The notes under the pieces: model-generated
What the model saw: only the letters and a program-made list of their open reading frames with translations
Databases searched by the model: none
What the model was told of the DNA's origin: nothing
Position numbers and translations under genes: made by a program
Part shown: positions 8,898-17,138 of the stretch, piece by piece
How positions within the stretch are numbered: the first letter of the stretch is position 1
Layout: every line of letters starts with the position of its first letter
NCBI GenBank assembly: GCA_903929895.1
Contig: CAIYWM010000204.1
Coordinates: 1-19,917, forward strand
Source of the DNA: an uncultured Alphaproteobacteria bacterium
GTDB taxonomy: Bacteria; Pseudomonadota; Alphaproteobacteria; Reyranellales; Reyranellaceae
Reading direction: 5' to 3'
Length of the DNA: 19,917 bases

Positions 8898-10543
8898 GGG
8901 CTCAACCTTGCGGGAAGTTCGGGTGGAACGGCAAGCACCGGCAGGCCGCGGCCGGGGATGGCGTCGATCAGCTCGCGCGTATAGGCGCTGTCGGGCTGGC
9001 CGAAGACGGTCTCGATCGGACCGCCATCCACCTGCCGCCCCTTGTGCATGACCGAGACCGTGTCGGAAATCTGCCGGACGACGGCCAGGTCATGCGAGAC
9101 GAACAGATAGGTGAGGCCCAGCGTCTTCTGCAGCTCGTCGAGCAGCGACAGGATCTGCGCCTGCACCGTGACGTCGAGGGCGGAGACCGCCTCGTCGAGC
9201 ACCAGCACGCGCGGGTCGAGAACGAGGGCCCGGGCGATGGCAACCCGCTGCCGCTGGCCGCCCGACAGGGCGCGCGGCTGGCGTTCGAGGAAACTCTCGG
9301 AGAGGCCGACGCGGGCCAGCATGTCGCGCACCTTGCGCGCGCGATCGGCGGCGGGGATCGGCTCGAAATTGAGCAGGGGCTCCTCGACGATGCGGGCGAT
9401 GGTCTGCCGCGGATCGAGCGAGCCGAAGGGGTTCTGGTAGACGAGCTGGATGTGCTTGCGGAACTGCCGCAGCTTCTCTCCCTTCAGGGTCGTGAGATCG
9501 ACGCCGTCGACCAGGATGCGCCCGGCCGTCGGCTTGATGAAGCCGACGACGCTGCGGATGGCCGTCGTCTTGCCCGAACCCGATTCACCCACGATCGCGT
9601 GGGTGGTGCCGCGCCGGACCTTGAAGGACAGGTCGTCGACCGCGCGGAACGACCGGGTCTCGCCGCCGCTCACCGGGAAATCGTGCGTGAGGCCGGTCAC
9701 CTCGATGGCGAAGTCCTGGCTCTCGATCCCGGGCCGTGCCGGGCGCGGTTTGCCGAGCGACGGTGCATCGGCCAGCAGGCGGCGCGTATAGGCGCTGCGC
9801 GGCGCTGCCAGCATGTCCTTCACGGGCCCCTGTTCCTGGATCCGGCCGTTCTGCAGCACGACGAGGCGATCGGCCCGGTCGGCGGCGACCCCGAGATCGT
9901 GCGTCACCAGCAGGACCGCCGTGCCGCTCTCGCGGCGCAGCTCGTCGATCAGGTCGAGGATGCGCCGTTGCACCGTGACATCGAGCGCGCTGGTTGGTTC
10001 GTCGGCCACGATCAGCGCCGGATTGAGGGCGACGGCGATGGCGATCAGCACGCGCTGCTTCATGCCGCCCGAGAGTTCGTGCGGATACTGACGTGCTCGC
10101 ATCTCGGCCGGCGTCAGGCCGACCCGCTCCAGCAGCTCGATCACCCGCGCGTGGATCACCTTGCGGTCGCCGCGCCTGTGGATCTGCAGGACCTCGGCGA
10201 GCTGCGAGCCGATGGTGCGCACCGGATTGAGCGAGCTGCCGGGATCCTGCGGGATCAGGCTGACGACGGCGCCGCGAATGGAGTCGAGCCGCTTCTGCGA
10301 CCAGTGCGTGATGTCGGTGCCGTTGAGTCGGATGGTGCCGCTCTCGACCCGGCCGTTGCCGGCCAGCAGGCCGAGTGTCGCCTGTGCCGTCGTGGTCTTG
10401 CCGGAGCCGGACTCGCCCACCAGCGCCACGACTTCACCTGGCGCCACGCTGAAGGAGACGCCGTGCACGACCCGCTGCTCGCGCTCGCCCGTCTTGTAGG
10501 CAATCGCCAGATCGTCGACCTGGAGGAGGGGGGTGACGGTCAT
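8894..10543 (-). CDS. Fused double ABC ATPase of a peptide-type importer
   Basis: This 549-residue protein joins two complete nucleotide-binding domains, corresponding to DppD and DppF in one chain. Domain 1 (about 1-265): Walker A 43-50, Q-loop Gln99, signature LSGGM 157-161, Walker B ending Asp181-Glu182, switch His215. Domain 2 (about 278-535): Walker A 319-326, Q-loop Gln370, signature LSGGQ 426-430, Walker B ending Asp450-Glu451, switch His484. All key residues are present in both halves. In contrast to the split ATPases encoded at 2479-4435, it has no cysteine and so lacks the C-terminal iron-sulfur motif. ATG 10543 overlaps the permease stop as ATGA; the open frame further upstream is a shadow of the permease gene. 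Confidence 0.95.
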   Translation of the reverse strand: MTVTPLLQVDDLAIAYKTGEREQRVVHGVSFSVAPGEVVALVGESGSGKTTTAQATLGLLAGNGRVESGTIRLNGTDITHWSQKRLDSIRGAVVSLIPQDPGSSLNPVRTIGSQLAEVLQIHRRGDRKVIHARVIELLERVGLTPAEMRARQYPHELSGGMKQRVLIAIAVALNPALIVADEPTSALDVTVQRRILDLIDELRRESGTAVLLVTHDLGVAADRADRLVVLQNGRIQEQGPVKDMLAAPRSAYTRRLLADAPSLGKPRPARPGIESQDFAIEVTGLTHDFPVSGGETRSFRAVDDLSFKVRRGTTHAIVGESGSGKTTAIRSVVGFIKPTAGRILVDGVDLTTLKGEKLRQFRKHIQLVYQNPFGSLDPRQTIARIVEEPLLNFEPIPAADRARKVRDMLARVGLSESFLERQPRALSGGQRQRVAIARALVLDPRVLVLDEAVSALDVTVQAQILSLLDELQKTLGLTYLFVSHDLAVVRQISDTVSVMHKGRQVDGGPIETVFGQPDSAYTRELIDAIPGRGLPVLAVPPELPARLSP

Positions 10544-11397
10544 GGTGCGGTCCTGCCCAGCGCCTTGCTGATGCGGTCGGCGGACAGAACGACCAGCACG
10601 ACGACGAGGCCGGGCGCCGCGGTGAGCCACCAGGCGCGCGACAGGTAGTTGCGGCCTTCCGCGATCAGCAGCCCCCATTCCGGCGTCGGCGGCGGTGCGC
10701 CGTAGCCCAGGAAGCCGAGCGTCGAGATGGCGAGGATGGCCGAGCCGAACTGCAGCGCCGCCAGCGCGATCACCGACGTGAGCGAATTGGGCAGGATGTG
10801 GCGGTAGAGCACGGCCCAGAAGGTGCCGCCGCTGCCGAACGCGGCCTCGACATATTCGCTGCGCCGCACCCGCATGACCTCGGAGCGCGCCAGCCGGGCG
10901 AAGCGGGCGATCGCTACCGCGCCGACGGCGATGGCGACATTGATGGTGCCGAAGCCCAGCAGCACGATGATGCTGAGCGACATCAGCAGCGATGGCACGG
11001 CCAGCATCGAATCGACCACACGCATGATCACGACATCGATCCAGCCACCGCGCGCGCCGGCGATCAGGCCGAGCAACGTGCCCAGTATCAATCCCACGGT
11101 GACGGCGACGAAGGCGCCGGACAGCGAGTGCCGCGCGCCATAGACGATGCGGGCGTAGACGTCGCGGCCCAGCCCGTCGGTGCCCAGCACATGCTCGGCG
11201 CTGGGCGGGCGCAGCTGCTCACCCGGTACACCCTCGGTGCCGCTGTAGCCGGTGAAGAGCGACGGCAGCGCGGCCCAGGCGAGGACGATGAACACGATGG
11301 TCCAGGCGAGGAGGAGCGTCATCGGCACGCGCTTCAGGCGCGTCAGCCAGCCGGGCTGGAGGTCGGCGCTGGCGCCGCTTGCGGTTTCCGCGGTCAT
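10540..11397 (-). CDS. ABC transporter permease, DppC-like
   Basis: This 285-residue membrane protein is the DppC-type permease of the second importer. The first TM is at about 26-46, then the periplasmic segment with the family signature LGTDGLGRD at 71-79, and further hydrophobic stretches at about 92-114, 131-151, 153-167, 205-226 and 258-273. The coupling loop is at about 183-204 (EAAFGSGGTFWAVLYRHILPN) and is somewhat degenerate compared with the usual EAA-x-x-x-G. ATG 11397 overlaps the stop of the upstream permease as ATGA, and gives the expected short cytoplasmic N-terminus. Confidence 0.93.
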   Translation of the reverse strand: MTAETASGASADLQPGWLTRLKRVPMTLLLAWTIVFIVLAWAALPSLFTGYSGTEGVPGEQLRPPSAEHVLGTDGLGRDVYARIVYGARHSLSGAFVAVTVGLILGTLLGLIAGARGGWIDVVIMRVVDSMLAVPSLLMSLSIIVLLGFGTINVAIAVGAVAIARFARLARSEVMRVRRSEYVEAAFGSGGTFWAVLYRHILPNSLTSVIALAALQFGSAILAISTLGFLGYGAPPPTPEWGLLIAEGRNYLSRAWWLTAAPGLVVVLVVLSADRISKALGRTAP

Positions 11398-12338
11398 GCC
11401 GGCGCTCCCGTCCGCGTGCCGAGCCGGGGATCGAGCACGGGATAGAGCAGGTCGACGATCAGGTTGATGGTGACGAAGGCCAGGGCGGAGATCACGACGA
11501 TGGCCTGCAGCACCGCCGTGTCGTGGTTGCCCACGGCCTGGTAGGTGAGCCCGCCCAGGCCGCTCAGGCCAAACACCGCCTCGGTGACGACCGCGCCGGC
11601 CAGCAGCTCGCCGAACAGGACGCCGGCAATGGTGAGCGTCGGCATGATGGCGTTGCGTGCCACGTGCCGCCACAGGACCCAGTTGCGCGAGGCGCCCTTG
11701 GCGCGGGCCACCGCGACGAAGGGCTGTGCCAGCACCTGGTCGATGTTGCGCATCAGGATCTGGGCCAGCGGTGCGGAGATCGGGATGGCGAGCGTGAGAA
11801 CCGGCAGGACCAGCCGCTCGACCGGCCCGGGGCTGATGACCGAGACCAGGCCGAGCTGAAACGAGAAGATCTGGATCAGCATGATGCCGAGCCAGAACAC
11901 CGGCACGGAGATGAACAGCGACGGCAACGACTGCAGCCCGGCGCGCAGCCACTCCATGCCCACCATGTTGGAGACGGTGGCCAGGATGATCGTGAGGATC
12001 AGCGCCGCGACGAAGGCCAGCGATGCCAGCAGCAGGGTGGGCGGCAGGTTGGTTGCGAGCTGCTGGCTCACCGGCACGCCCGCCTGGATCGAGATGCCGA
12101 AATTGCCTGTGAGGAAGTTGCCGACGGTCGTGAAATAGCGCTCCCACAGCGGGCGGTCCGCGCCGTAGGAGGCGCGGATCTCGGCGATCTGGTCGGCCGT
12201 GAGGCCCATGTCGGGGCTCATGAACTTGATCATGATCGCGTCGCCCGGCAGCACCTGCAGCAGCAGGAAGGCGGCCGTGAAGGTGAGCGCCAGCACGGCC
12301 AGAGCCTGGCCGACCCGCCCCAGAAGGTAGCGCGCCAT
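11394..12338 (-). CDS. ABC transporter permease, DppB-like
   Basis: This 314-residue membrane protein is the DppB-type permease. It opens with MARYLLGRVGQ, a first TM at about 8-30 and the LLQVLPGD motif. Further hydrophobic segments lie at about 99-121, 136-162, 176-196, 233-254 and 276-299. The coupling loop 'AVARAKGASRNWVLWRHVARN' is at 209-229, and the end 'YPVLDPRLG' is typical. The gene starts 14 bases after the stop of the solute-binding protein gene, with CAGGACAGG-type purines before ATG 12338. Confidence 0.93.
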   Translation of the reverse strand: MARYLLGRVGQALAVLALTFTAAFLLLQVLPGDAIMIKFMSPDMGLTADQIAEIRASYGADRPLWERYFTTVGNFLTGNFGISIQAGVPVSQQLATNLPPTLLLASLAFVAALILTIILATVSNMVGMEWLRAGLQSLPSLFISVPVFWLGIMLIQIFSFQLGLVSVISPGPVERLVLPVLTLAIPISAPLAQILMRNIDQVLAQPFVAVARAKGASRNWVLWRHVARNAIMPTLTIAGVLFGELLAGAVVTEAVFGLSGLGGLTYQAVGNHDTAVLQAIVVISALAFVTINLIVDLLYPVLDPRLGTRTGAPA

Positions 12339-12352
12339 GACCTGTCCTGCGC

Positions 12353-13990
12353 CTACTTGGCGATCCAGGTGGCGTAGAAGCTCGGACGACCGACCGCCTC
12401 GAAGGTGAAGTCCTTGACCTTCGGCGACGCCGCGAAGGCCTGCGGCTCCTCGAAGATCGGGATCACATAGCCCTGGTCGATCACATAGGCCTGCACCTCG
12501 CCCACCAGCGCCAGGCGCTTCACGGGATCGGTGGCGGCGGCGATCTCCTCGAGAAGAGCGTTCAGCTTCTCGTCGACGAAGCTCTGCACCTTGTTGCTGA
12601 CGCCGCCCTTCTGCAGCAGCGCGTTGCGTGTCGTCGGATAGTATTGGCTGCGGATCACGTCGGGATCGGCGCGGCCGACCATGGCCGGCGCGACGGGCGT
12701 CTTCATCGGATCGAGACTGTCGGCAACGCGGCTGCCGGCATCGCCCGCCAGCACGTTCAGCTTCACGCCGACCTTGCCCCATTGCTGGGCGACGAGCTGC
12801 AGCGTCTCCTTGTTCTGCGGCTGCGGCGGCGATTCGTAGGCCTGGAGCACCAGCTCCTTGCCATCCTTCTGGCGCAGGCCCTTCGGGCCGATCGTCCAGC
12901 CGGCTTCATCGAGCAGCTTGGCGGCCAGCGCCGGGTCGTAGGCGAGCTTGGCCGACTGGTCGACATAGCCCTGGGCGGTCGAGGCGATGATCGACTTCGC
13001 CTGCGGATAGTTGGCCGAGAACAGCGTCGCCACGATCTCCTTGGCGTTGGTTGCGTGCATCAGCGCCTTGCGCACGCGGATGTCGGAGACCAGGGGATTG
13101 TCGGGCCGGAACACGACCGTGTTGTTCACGCCGCGCGTCGAGGCGGCATAGATGATGTAGCCTTTCGACTGGACCTGCTTCTCGTCATAGGCCTGGACCT
13201 GGCGGATGACGTTGGCCTGGCCAGCCAGCAGCGCGCCGATGCGCACGCTGTCCTCGGGCGTCACGACATACTTGATGCCGTCGAGGTTGGCGCGGCCCTG
13301 GTGGGCGAGCTTGGCCGGACCCCACTTGTAGTCCTTGCGCGCCTCCATCACGAGCTCGCGGCCGAGCACCTCGCTCTTCACCACGAACGGGCCGGAGCCG
13401 ATGATCTTGGTAGCGTCGCCCAGTGCGTCGAACGGCAGGGCCAGCGTCTTCAGCGACACCAGGCCCGAGCCGATCACCGAGGTGCCCTGCAGGAAGCCGA
13501 CCGACGGCTTGGTGAAGAAGAACTTCACGGTCAGCGGATCGATGACCTCGCTGCCCTTGTAGTTGGTGATCACCTCGGAGACGGGCTGCTTCAGCGCCTT
13601 GTTGCCGAGCCCGTAGGTGTCGAAGTTCTTGGCCACGGCGGCGGCGTCGAGCGGCGTGCCGTCGGAGAAGGTGACGCCCGGCCGGATCTTGAAGGTGTAT
13701 TCGGTGGCATCGGCGTTGACCGTCCAGCTCTCGGCGATCCACGGCTCGATCTCGAGCGTCTTGGGATTCTGGTAGGTGAGCTTGTCGGTGATCTGGTTGA
13801 GCACGCCGCCATTGGGATAGAAGCCCCCGGCCGGCGGATAGAGGTTGGTGTGGGGCTGCTGCTCGAGATAGATCAGCGTCCCGCCCTTGGTGACCGCCGT
13901 CTGCGCCGTGGCGCTTCCCGCCAGGACGGCGATGGATGCGAGCGACGCAAACGCGCCGGCCAGAAACCGCTGGTACTTCACCTGAATCAC
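12353..13990 (-). CDS. ABC transporter substrate-binding protein, family 5 (KPN_01854-like)
   Basis: This 545-residue exported solute-binding protein heads the second importer operon. With a GTG start at 13990 the protein begins MIQVKYQRF and has a good Sec signal: a hydrophobic core at about residues 9-25 and a cleavage site after S26-A27-T28-A29. GAGGGGG lies six bases upstream of that GTG, which decides the start; the ATGs at 14089 and 14029 would add a non-signal-like leader. The mature N-terminus 'GGTLIYLEQQPHTNLYPPAG' and 'NGGVLNQITDKLTYQNPKTL' are distinctive for the subfamily I recall as KPN_01854, found with luciferase-like monooxygenases. It has the two-lobed family 5 layout and normal length. 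The ligand is unknown; the operon suggests a compound that an FMN monooxygenase then attacks. Confidence 0.93.
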   Translation of the reverse strand: MIQVKYQRFLAGAFASLASIAVLAGSATAQTAVTKGGTLIYLEQQPHTNLYPPAGGFYPNGGVLNQITDKLTYQNPKTLEIEPWIAESWTVNADATEYTFKIRPGVTFSDGTPLDAAAVAKNFDTYGLGNKALKQPVSEVITNYKGSEVIDPLTVKFFFTKPSVGFLQGTSVIGSGLVSLKTLALPFDALGDATKIIGSGPFVVKSEVLGRELVMEARKDYKWGPAKLAHQGRANLDGIKYVVTPEDSVRIGALLAGQANVIRQVQAYDEKQVQSKGYIIYAASTRGVNNTVVFRPDNPLVSDIRVRKALMHATNAKEIVATLFSANYPQAKSIIASTAQGYVDQSAKLAYDPALAAKLLDEAGWTIGPKGLRQKDGKELVLQAYESPPQPQNKETLQLVAQQWGKVGVKLNVLAGDAGSRVADSLDPMKTPVAPAMVGRADPDVIRSQYYPTTRNALLQKGGVSNKVQSFVDEKLNALLEEIAAATDPVKRLALVGEVQAYVIDQGYVIPIFEEPQAFAASPKVKDFTFEAVGRPSFYATWIAK

Positions 13991-14165
13991 GACAACCCCC
14001 TCGAGCCTTTTGGGCACGGGAGGCGCCATGCAGAATTTGGGCCGAATCTCGCCGTGCGAGAGGGATATATGGCCGCGAGGTTCCGGCAATTACACAGAGC
14101 AGATTGTCAAAATAGGCTGCGCGACGGAGCAGGACATGCTGCCTGCTCCGCCGGAAGAAGAAAAA
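13991..14165 (-). promoter_or_regulatory. Spacer with probable promoter of the importer-monooxygenase operon
   Basis: This 175-base spacer separates two minus-strand operons and must hold the promoter for the solute-binding protein gene unless transcription reads through. Reading the minus strand there is a perfect TTGACA at 14110-14105, but the sequence 17 bases further (GCCGGA) is a poor -10, so I cannot place a promoter exactly. A TATATC-like element occurs near 14069-14064. A 6-bp inverted repeat (TCTCGC at 14047-14052, GCGAGA at 14056-14061) lies in the presumed leader. The upstream end carries the terminator hairpin listed separately. Confidence 0.35.
14111..14150 (-). terminator. Candidate terminator of the catabolic operon
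   Basis: CGGAGCAGG (14125-14133) and CCTGCTCCG (14142-14150) form a perfect 9-bp stem with an 8-base loop, 16 bases beyond the stop of the ketopantoate-reductase-like gene. On the minus strand it is followed by CAGCCTATTTTG, a short interrupted T tract, so it is a plausible but not strong intrinsic terminator for the operon running from 19109 to 14166. Confidence 0.6.
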
Positions 14166-15230
14166 TTATCCTCCGAGCAGGGCGGCGGAGGGCTTCAGCT
14201 CCTTGCGCTCCACCTTCTTCACGATCTCGGTGAGCTTGGCGTGCGTCGGCGCCTTGACGCCGATGAAGTCGCCGCGCTCGGCGATGTAGCCGTTCATGAA
14301 CTCGATCTCGGTGCGGCGGCCCTTGAGGATGTCCTGCGCCATCGAGGGGCGCTGGATGTCGGCGCGCGGGTTGGGGTTGGTGTTGGAGCCGGGCCGCAGG
14401 ATCGCCTCGACCTCGTCGAGCGCCGCCTTGTCGTCCTCCGACGCGCGGGCCAGCAACTCCGGCTCGAACTTGCCGATCTTCTCGATGTGATAGCCCAGCG
14501 CCTGGCCCACCCGCACGGCCTCGCCACCCAGCTTGATGGAGAAGCGCCGCACCGCGTCGTTGCGATCGCAGTCGGTACCGGTCATGCCGGTGGCCGCCGA
14601 GACGCCGTTCTTCATGCCGTTCTGGCAGAGCTTCGACCAGCGCTCGCCCCACAGGTTGGTCGTGGTCTTGGCGCTGTCGATCATGCCGACCATCTCGCGC
14701 AGTTCCTCGACCCGCTTGGTGATGCGGCCATGGACCTCGCCGACGCGAAAGACGGTGTGCTTGTCGCCGCCCTTGGAAACGGTGCGGCGGATCTTGCCGG
14801 CTTCGTACATGTCGACCGAGATCAGCGAGGCGACCATGCCGACGGTCTTGCCCCAGCCGACGACCCCCGCGATCCGTTCCTCGTTCAGGCAGTTCTGCAG
14901 CGACACGACGTAGCCGTCCGGCGCCAGATACTGCTTGATCAGCGCCGTCGCCCATTCGGTGTCGTAGGACTTCATCGACACGAAGGCGATGTCGATCGGC
15001 TTCTGGCGCGACAGGTCCTGCATCTCGGTGAGATGCATGGTCTTGGCCTTGGTGACCGTGAACTTCTCTTCCGGCGTAACGCCGTCGAGTTCAAGTCCGC
15101 GCTTGCGGATGATCTCGATGTTCTCCGGCCAGAAGTCGATCAGGGTGACGTCATGGCCGGCATGCGCGAGGTATCCGCCGACATAGCCGCCCAAGGCTCC
15201 CACGCCGACCACTGCGATTCTCTTGCCCAT
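14166..15230 (-). CDS. Ketopantoate reductase-like NAD(P)-dependent oxidoreductase (ApbA/PanE family)
   Basis: This 354-residue protein has the ApbA/PanE two-domain fold. The N-terminal Rossmann domain shows G9-x-G11-x-x-G14; Lys87 ('VSMKSYD') and Asn113 ('SLQNCLNEER') match the conserved positions lining the substrate site. The C-terminal helical domain has the catalytic-type Lys200 ('ERWSKLCQNG') and the signature 'PSMAQDILKGRRTEIEFMNG' at 295-314 with Ser296, Asp300 and Glu310. All expected residues are present, so an active 2-oxoacid/2-hydroxyacid reductase is likely. It is longer than E. coli PanE (303 residues), and its place at the end of a catabolic operon argues for a role other than pantothenate synthesis. 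GGGAGATCAGG precedes ATG 15230; the upstream hydrolase gene stops 24 bases before. Confidence 0.88.
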   Translation of the reverse strand: MGKRIAVVGVGALGGYVGGYLAHAGHDVTLIDFWPENIEIIRKRGLELDGVTPEEKFTVTKAKTMHLTEMQDLSRQKPIDIAFVSMKSYDTEWATALIKQYLAPDGYVVSLQNCLNEERIAGVVGWGKTVGMVASLISVDMYEAGKIRRTVSKGGDKHTVFRVGEVHGRITKRVEELREMVGMIDSAKTTTNLWGERWSKLCQNGMKNGVSAATGMTGTDCDRNDAVRRFSIKLGGEAVRVGQALGYHIEKIGKFEPELLARASEDDKAALDEVEAILRPGSNTNPNPRADIQRPSMAQDILKGRRTEIEFMNGYIAERGDFIGVKAPTHAKLTEIVKKVERKELKPSAALLGG

Positions 15231-15254
15231 CCTGATCTCCCTCGAGGCTGATTG

Positions 15255-17138
15255 TTAAGGTGCGACGCGCGGTTCTTTGCGCGCGCGGTCGAGATAGCGT
15301 TCGGCGTCCTCGGCCAGCAACAGCCGGTCGGCCATCAGTTGCGTGACGACCGCCTGGACCTTGGCCACGTAGTCGGGGCCGCTTCTGTAGCGTTCGGCGA
15401 TCGAGAGCCGCGGATCTCCCGAGGCTTCGCGAGCGGCCCTGTCGACCGGCAGCGGCAGGCAGCTTCCGTCGCGATCGGCGATCTCGCCGGCGGGGTAGGG
15501 CGGCTTGTACTCGTTCCAGCCGGTGTAGGTGGCGAGCGGCACGGCGATGTCGGGCAGGCGGATGCCCGCGACCTCGTTGCCGTCGGCGTCGACCTTGCTC
15601 ACCAGGGTTCGATAGGTCTTTTCCGGAGCCGCGGGCTTCACCCAGTCGCCGGGCGGCGCCACGGCGTTGGTGGTGCGCACGATCGCGGCGCCCGGCACGG
15701 CGGGAAAGCCGGTCTTGTCGGCCTCGACCAGCGTACCAGCAGCGAACGTCGGCACGCGGCTGGGCGGTGGCGCGGTGCCTGACACGACCCATTCGTCGAG
15801 CGCGACCAGCAGGGCGCGGACCGCCGGCATCGGATTGTGCGGGTTGCGCGGATTGAGGTTCGGACCGGGATCGGTCGTGGCGCCGGCGCGGCCGCCATGC
15901 TGCGTGCCTGCGATCATGTAGACGCGCGAGTTCTCGGGCAGCGTCACGTCCGTGGTGCCGAGCGGATCGGTGTGCAGGAGCGAGGCGCCCTTCTGCCAGT
16001 ACTCGGTCGAGGTGTTGGTCTCGATCAGCAGCGGGTCGCTGCCGTCGCCGCGGAACAGCGAGCCGCTCCTGCCCGTCAGCGGATCGCCGAGCGTCGCTGT
16101 CGAGAACGGGAATTCGTTCTCCGGGAAGCCGTGATCCTCGTGCTGGGTGTTGGTGCGCGCGGGCTGGGCGAACGGCGTGTTGAAGAACACGCGGCCGACA
16201 CCGGCGATATGGCTGTGGATGCCGTCGAACACGCGGCGGCCCTGTTCGTCGCGGTTGAAGCCTTCGGAGATGTGGTTGCGCAGGTAGCGGCCGGCCTGGG
16301 AGAAGCCGATGGCCAGCGCATGCGTCATGGGACGGCCGGTGGCCTTCACCGCCTCGGGCGCGTGGCGCAGCCAGCTCACCACGTCGCGCGTCGCCGCGAA
16401 GCCCAGGCCCTGGACCTTGGGATTCTTCGCCTCGTAGTGAAATTCATAGAGGAAGCCGGGCCTGGCCTGCGTGCCCTCGCGCAGCCTGATCGAGCGGGCG
16501 TTGACGAAGGACCACTGGTTCAAGGGCAGTTCGCGCGGCTCGTCATCGGCGCGCTCGCGCACGGTGAGGCGTGCGCGCGGCTGTTCGAGCGTGGCGGCCT
16601 CATGGGACAGCTTGAACGTCTCCAGCACGCCGACGCGTGTGCCCGACACCCACTCTTCGCGAACCGTCCGCACGATTGGCTGGCCGTTGTCGGTGGCGAC
16701 CGGCGCCGTCAGGGCGAGCCCCATGTTGGCGCGCGGCGCATCCGGGTCCCAGCCCGACCAGACGATCGTGTAGCCCAGCCGCAACGGGAAGGCGTTGCCG
16801 AGATCGGCCAAGGTCTTCGGATCGTTCACGCCCTGCGGGCCGTCGGCGATGTTGCCGAACAGCATCTTGCGGCCGCGATTGTTGACCTCGTAAAGGATGC
16901 GCCCGTTGCCGCGCGTAGGTTCCCTGGGCCGCAGGATGAAGACGCTGGTCGCGTACTCGACCTTGCCGGCGGCATTGCGCGGCGCCTTGTCGATCAGCGC
17001 GATGCCGCTGTTGGCGGGCGAAGACGGATCGACTTCGCCCCTGGCGACGGCGATGACGCGCTCGTAAGCGCCCGCCTCGCCGAACGCGGCGCCGTCGGCG
17101 AGCGGTTCGACCTTCTCGATCTCGAGGGAGAGAAGCAC
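15255..17138 (-). CDS. Large alpha/beta hydrolase-domain protein (Abhydrolase_10-like)
   Basis: This 627-residue protein matches the large alpha/beta hydrolase-domain family I know from Pfam as Abhydrolase_10. The N-terminal region 'EPLADGAAFGEAGAYERVIAVARG' is the family hallmark. The nucleophile elbow is G-F-S280-Q-A-G, and His414 in 'GTQHGG' is a candidate for the catalytic base; I cannot assign the acid. No signal peptide is seen with the chosen start, so it should be cytoplasmic. The start is a GTG at 17138 that shares one base with the stop of the VOC gene (TAGTG), a typical re-initiation junction; there is no ATG for about 90 codons and the family N-terminus is intact from this point. 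Likely an esterase, lactonase or C-C hydrolase; the substrate is unknown. Confidence 0.88.
   Translation of the reverse strand: MLLSLEIEKVEPLADGAAFGEAGAYERVIAVARGEVDPSSPANSGIALIDKAPRNAAGKVEYATSVFILRPREPTRGNGRILYEVNNRGRKMLFGNIADGPQGVNDPKTLADLGNAFPLRLGYTIVWSGWDPDAPRANMGLALTAPVATDNGQPIVRTVREEWVSGTRVGVLETFKLSHEAATLEQPRARLTVRERADDEPRELPLNQWSFVNARSIRLREGTQARPGFLYEFHYEAKNPKVQGLGFAATRDVVSWLRHAPEAVKATGRPMTHALAIGFSQAGRYLRNHISEGFNRDEQGRRVFDGIHSHIAGVGRVFFNTPFAQPARTNTQHEDHGFPENEFPFSTATLGDPLTGRSGSLFRGDGSDPLLIETNTSTEYWQKGASLLHTDPLGTTDVTLPENSRVYMIAGTQHGGRAGATTDPGPNLNPRNPHNPMPAVRALLVALDEWVVSGTAPPPSRVPTFAAGTLVEADKTGFPAVPGAAIVRTTNAVAPPGDWVKPAAPEKTYRTLVSKVDADGNEVAGIRLPDIAVPLATYTGWNEYKPPYPAGEIADRDGSCLPLPVDRAAREASGDPRLSIAERYRSGPDYVAKVQAVVTQLMADRLLLAEDAERYLDRARKEPRVAP

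Noticed and set aside
9044..10648. A 534-codon plus-strand open frame opposite the fused ATPase
   Set aside because: Both ATPase domains are intact on the minus strand, and the antisense frame shows no recognisable domain.
13991..14089. A longer start for the solute-binding protein at ATG 14089 or 14029
   Set aside because: It would bury the signal peptide behind a non-signal-like leader, whereas GTG 13990 has a good ribosome binding site and a proper signal sequence.
12644..14233. A 529-codon plus-strand open frame opposite the second solute-binding protein
   Set aside because: The minus-strand protein has a signal peptide and family motifs; the opposite product is compositionally biased.
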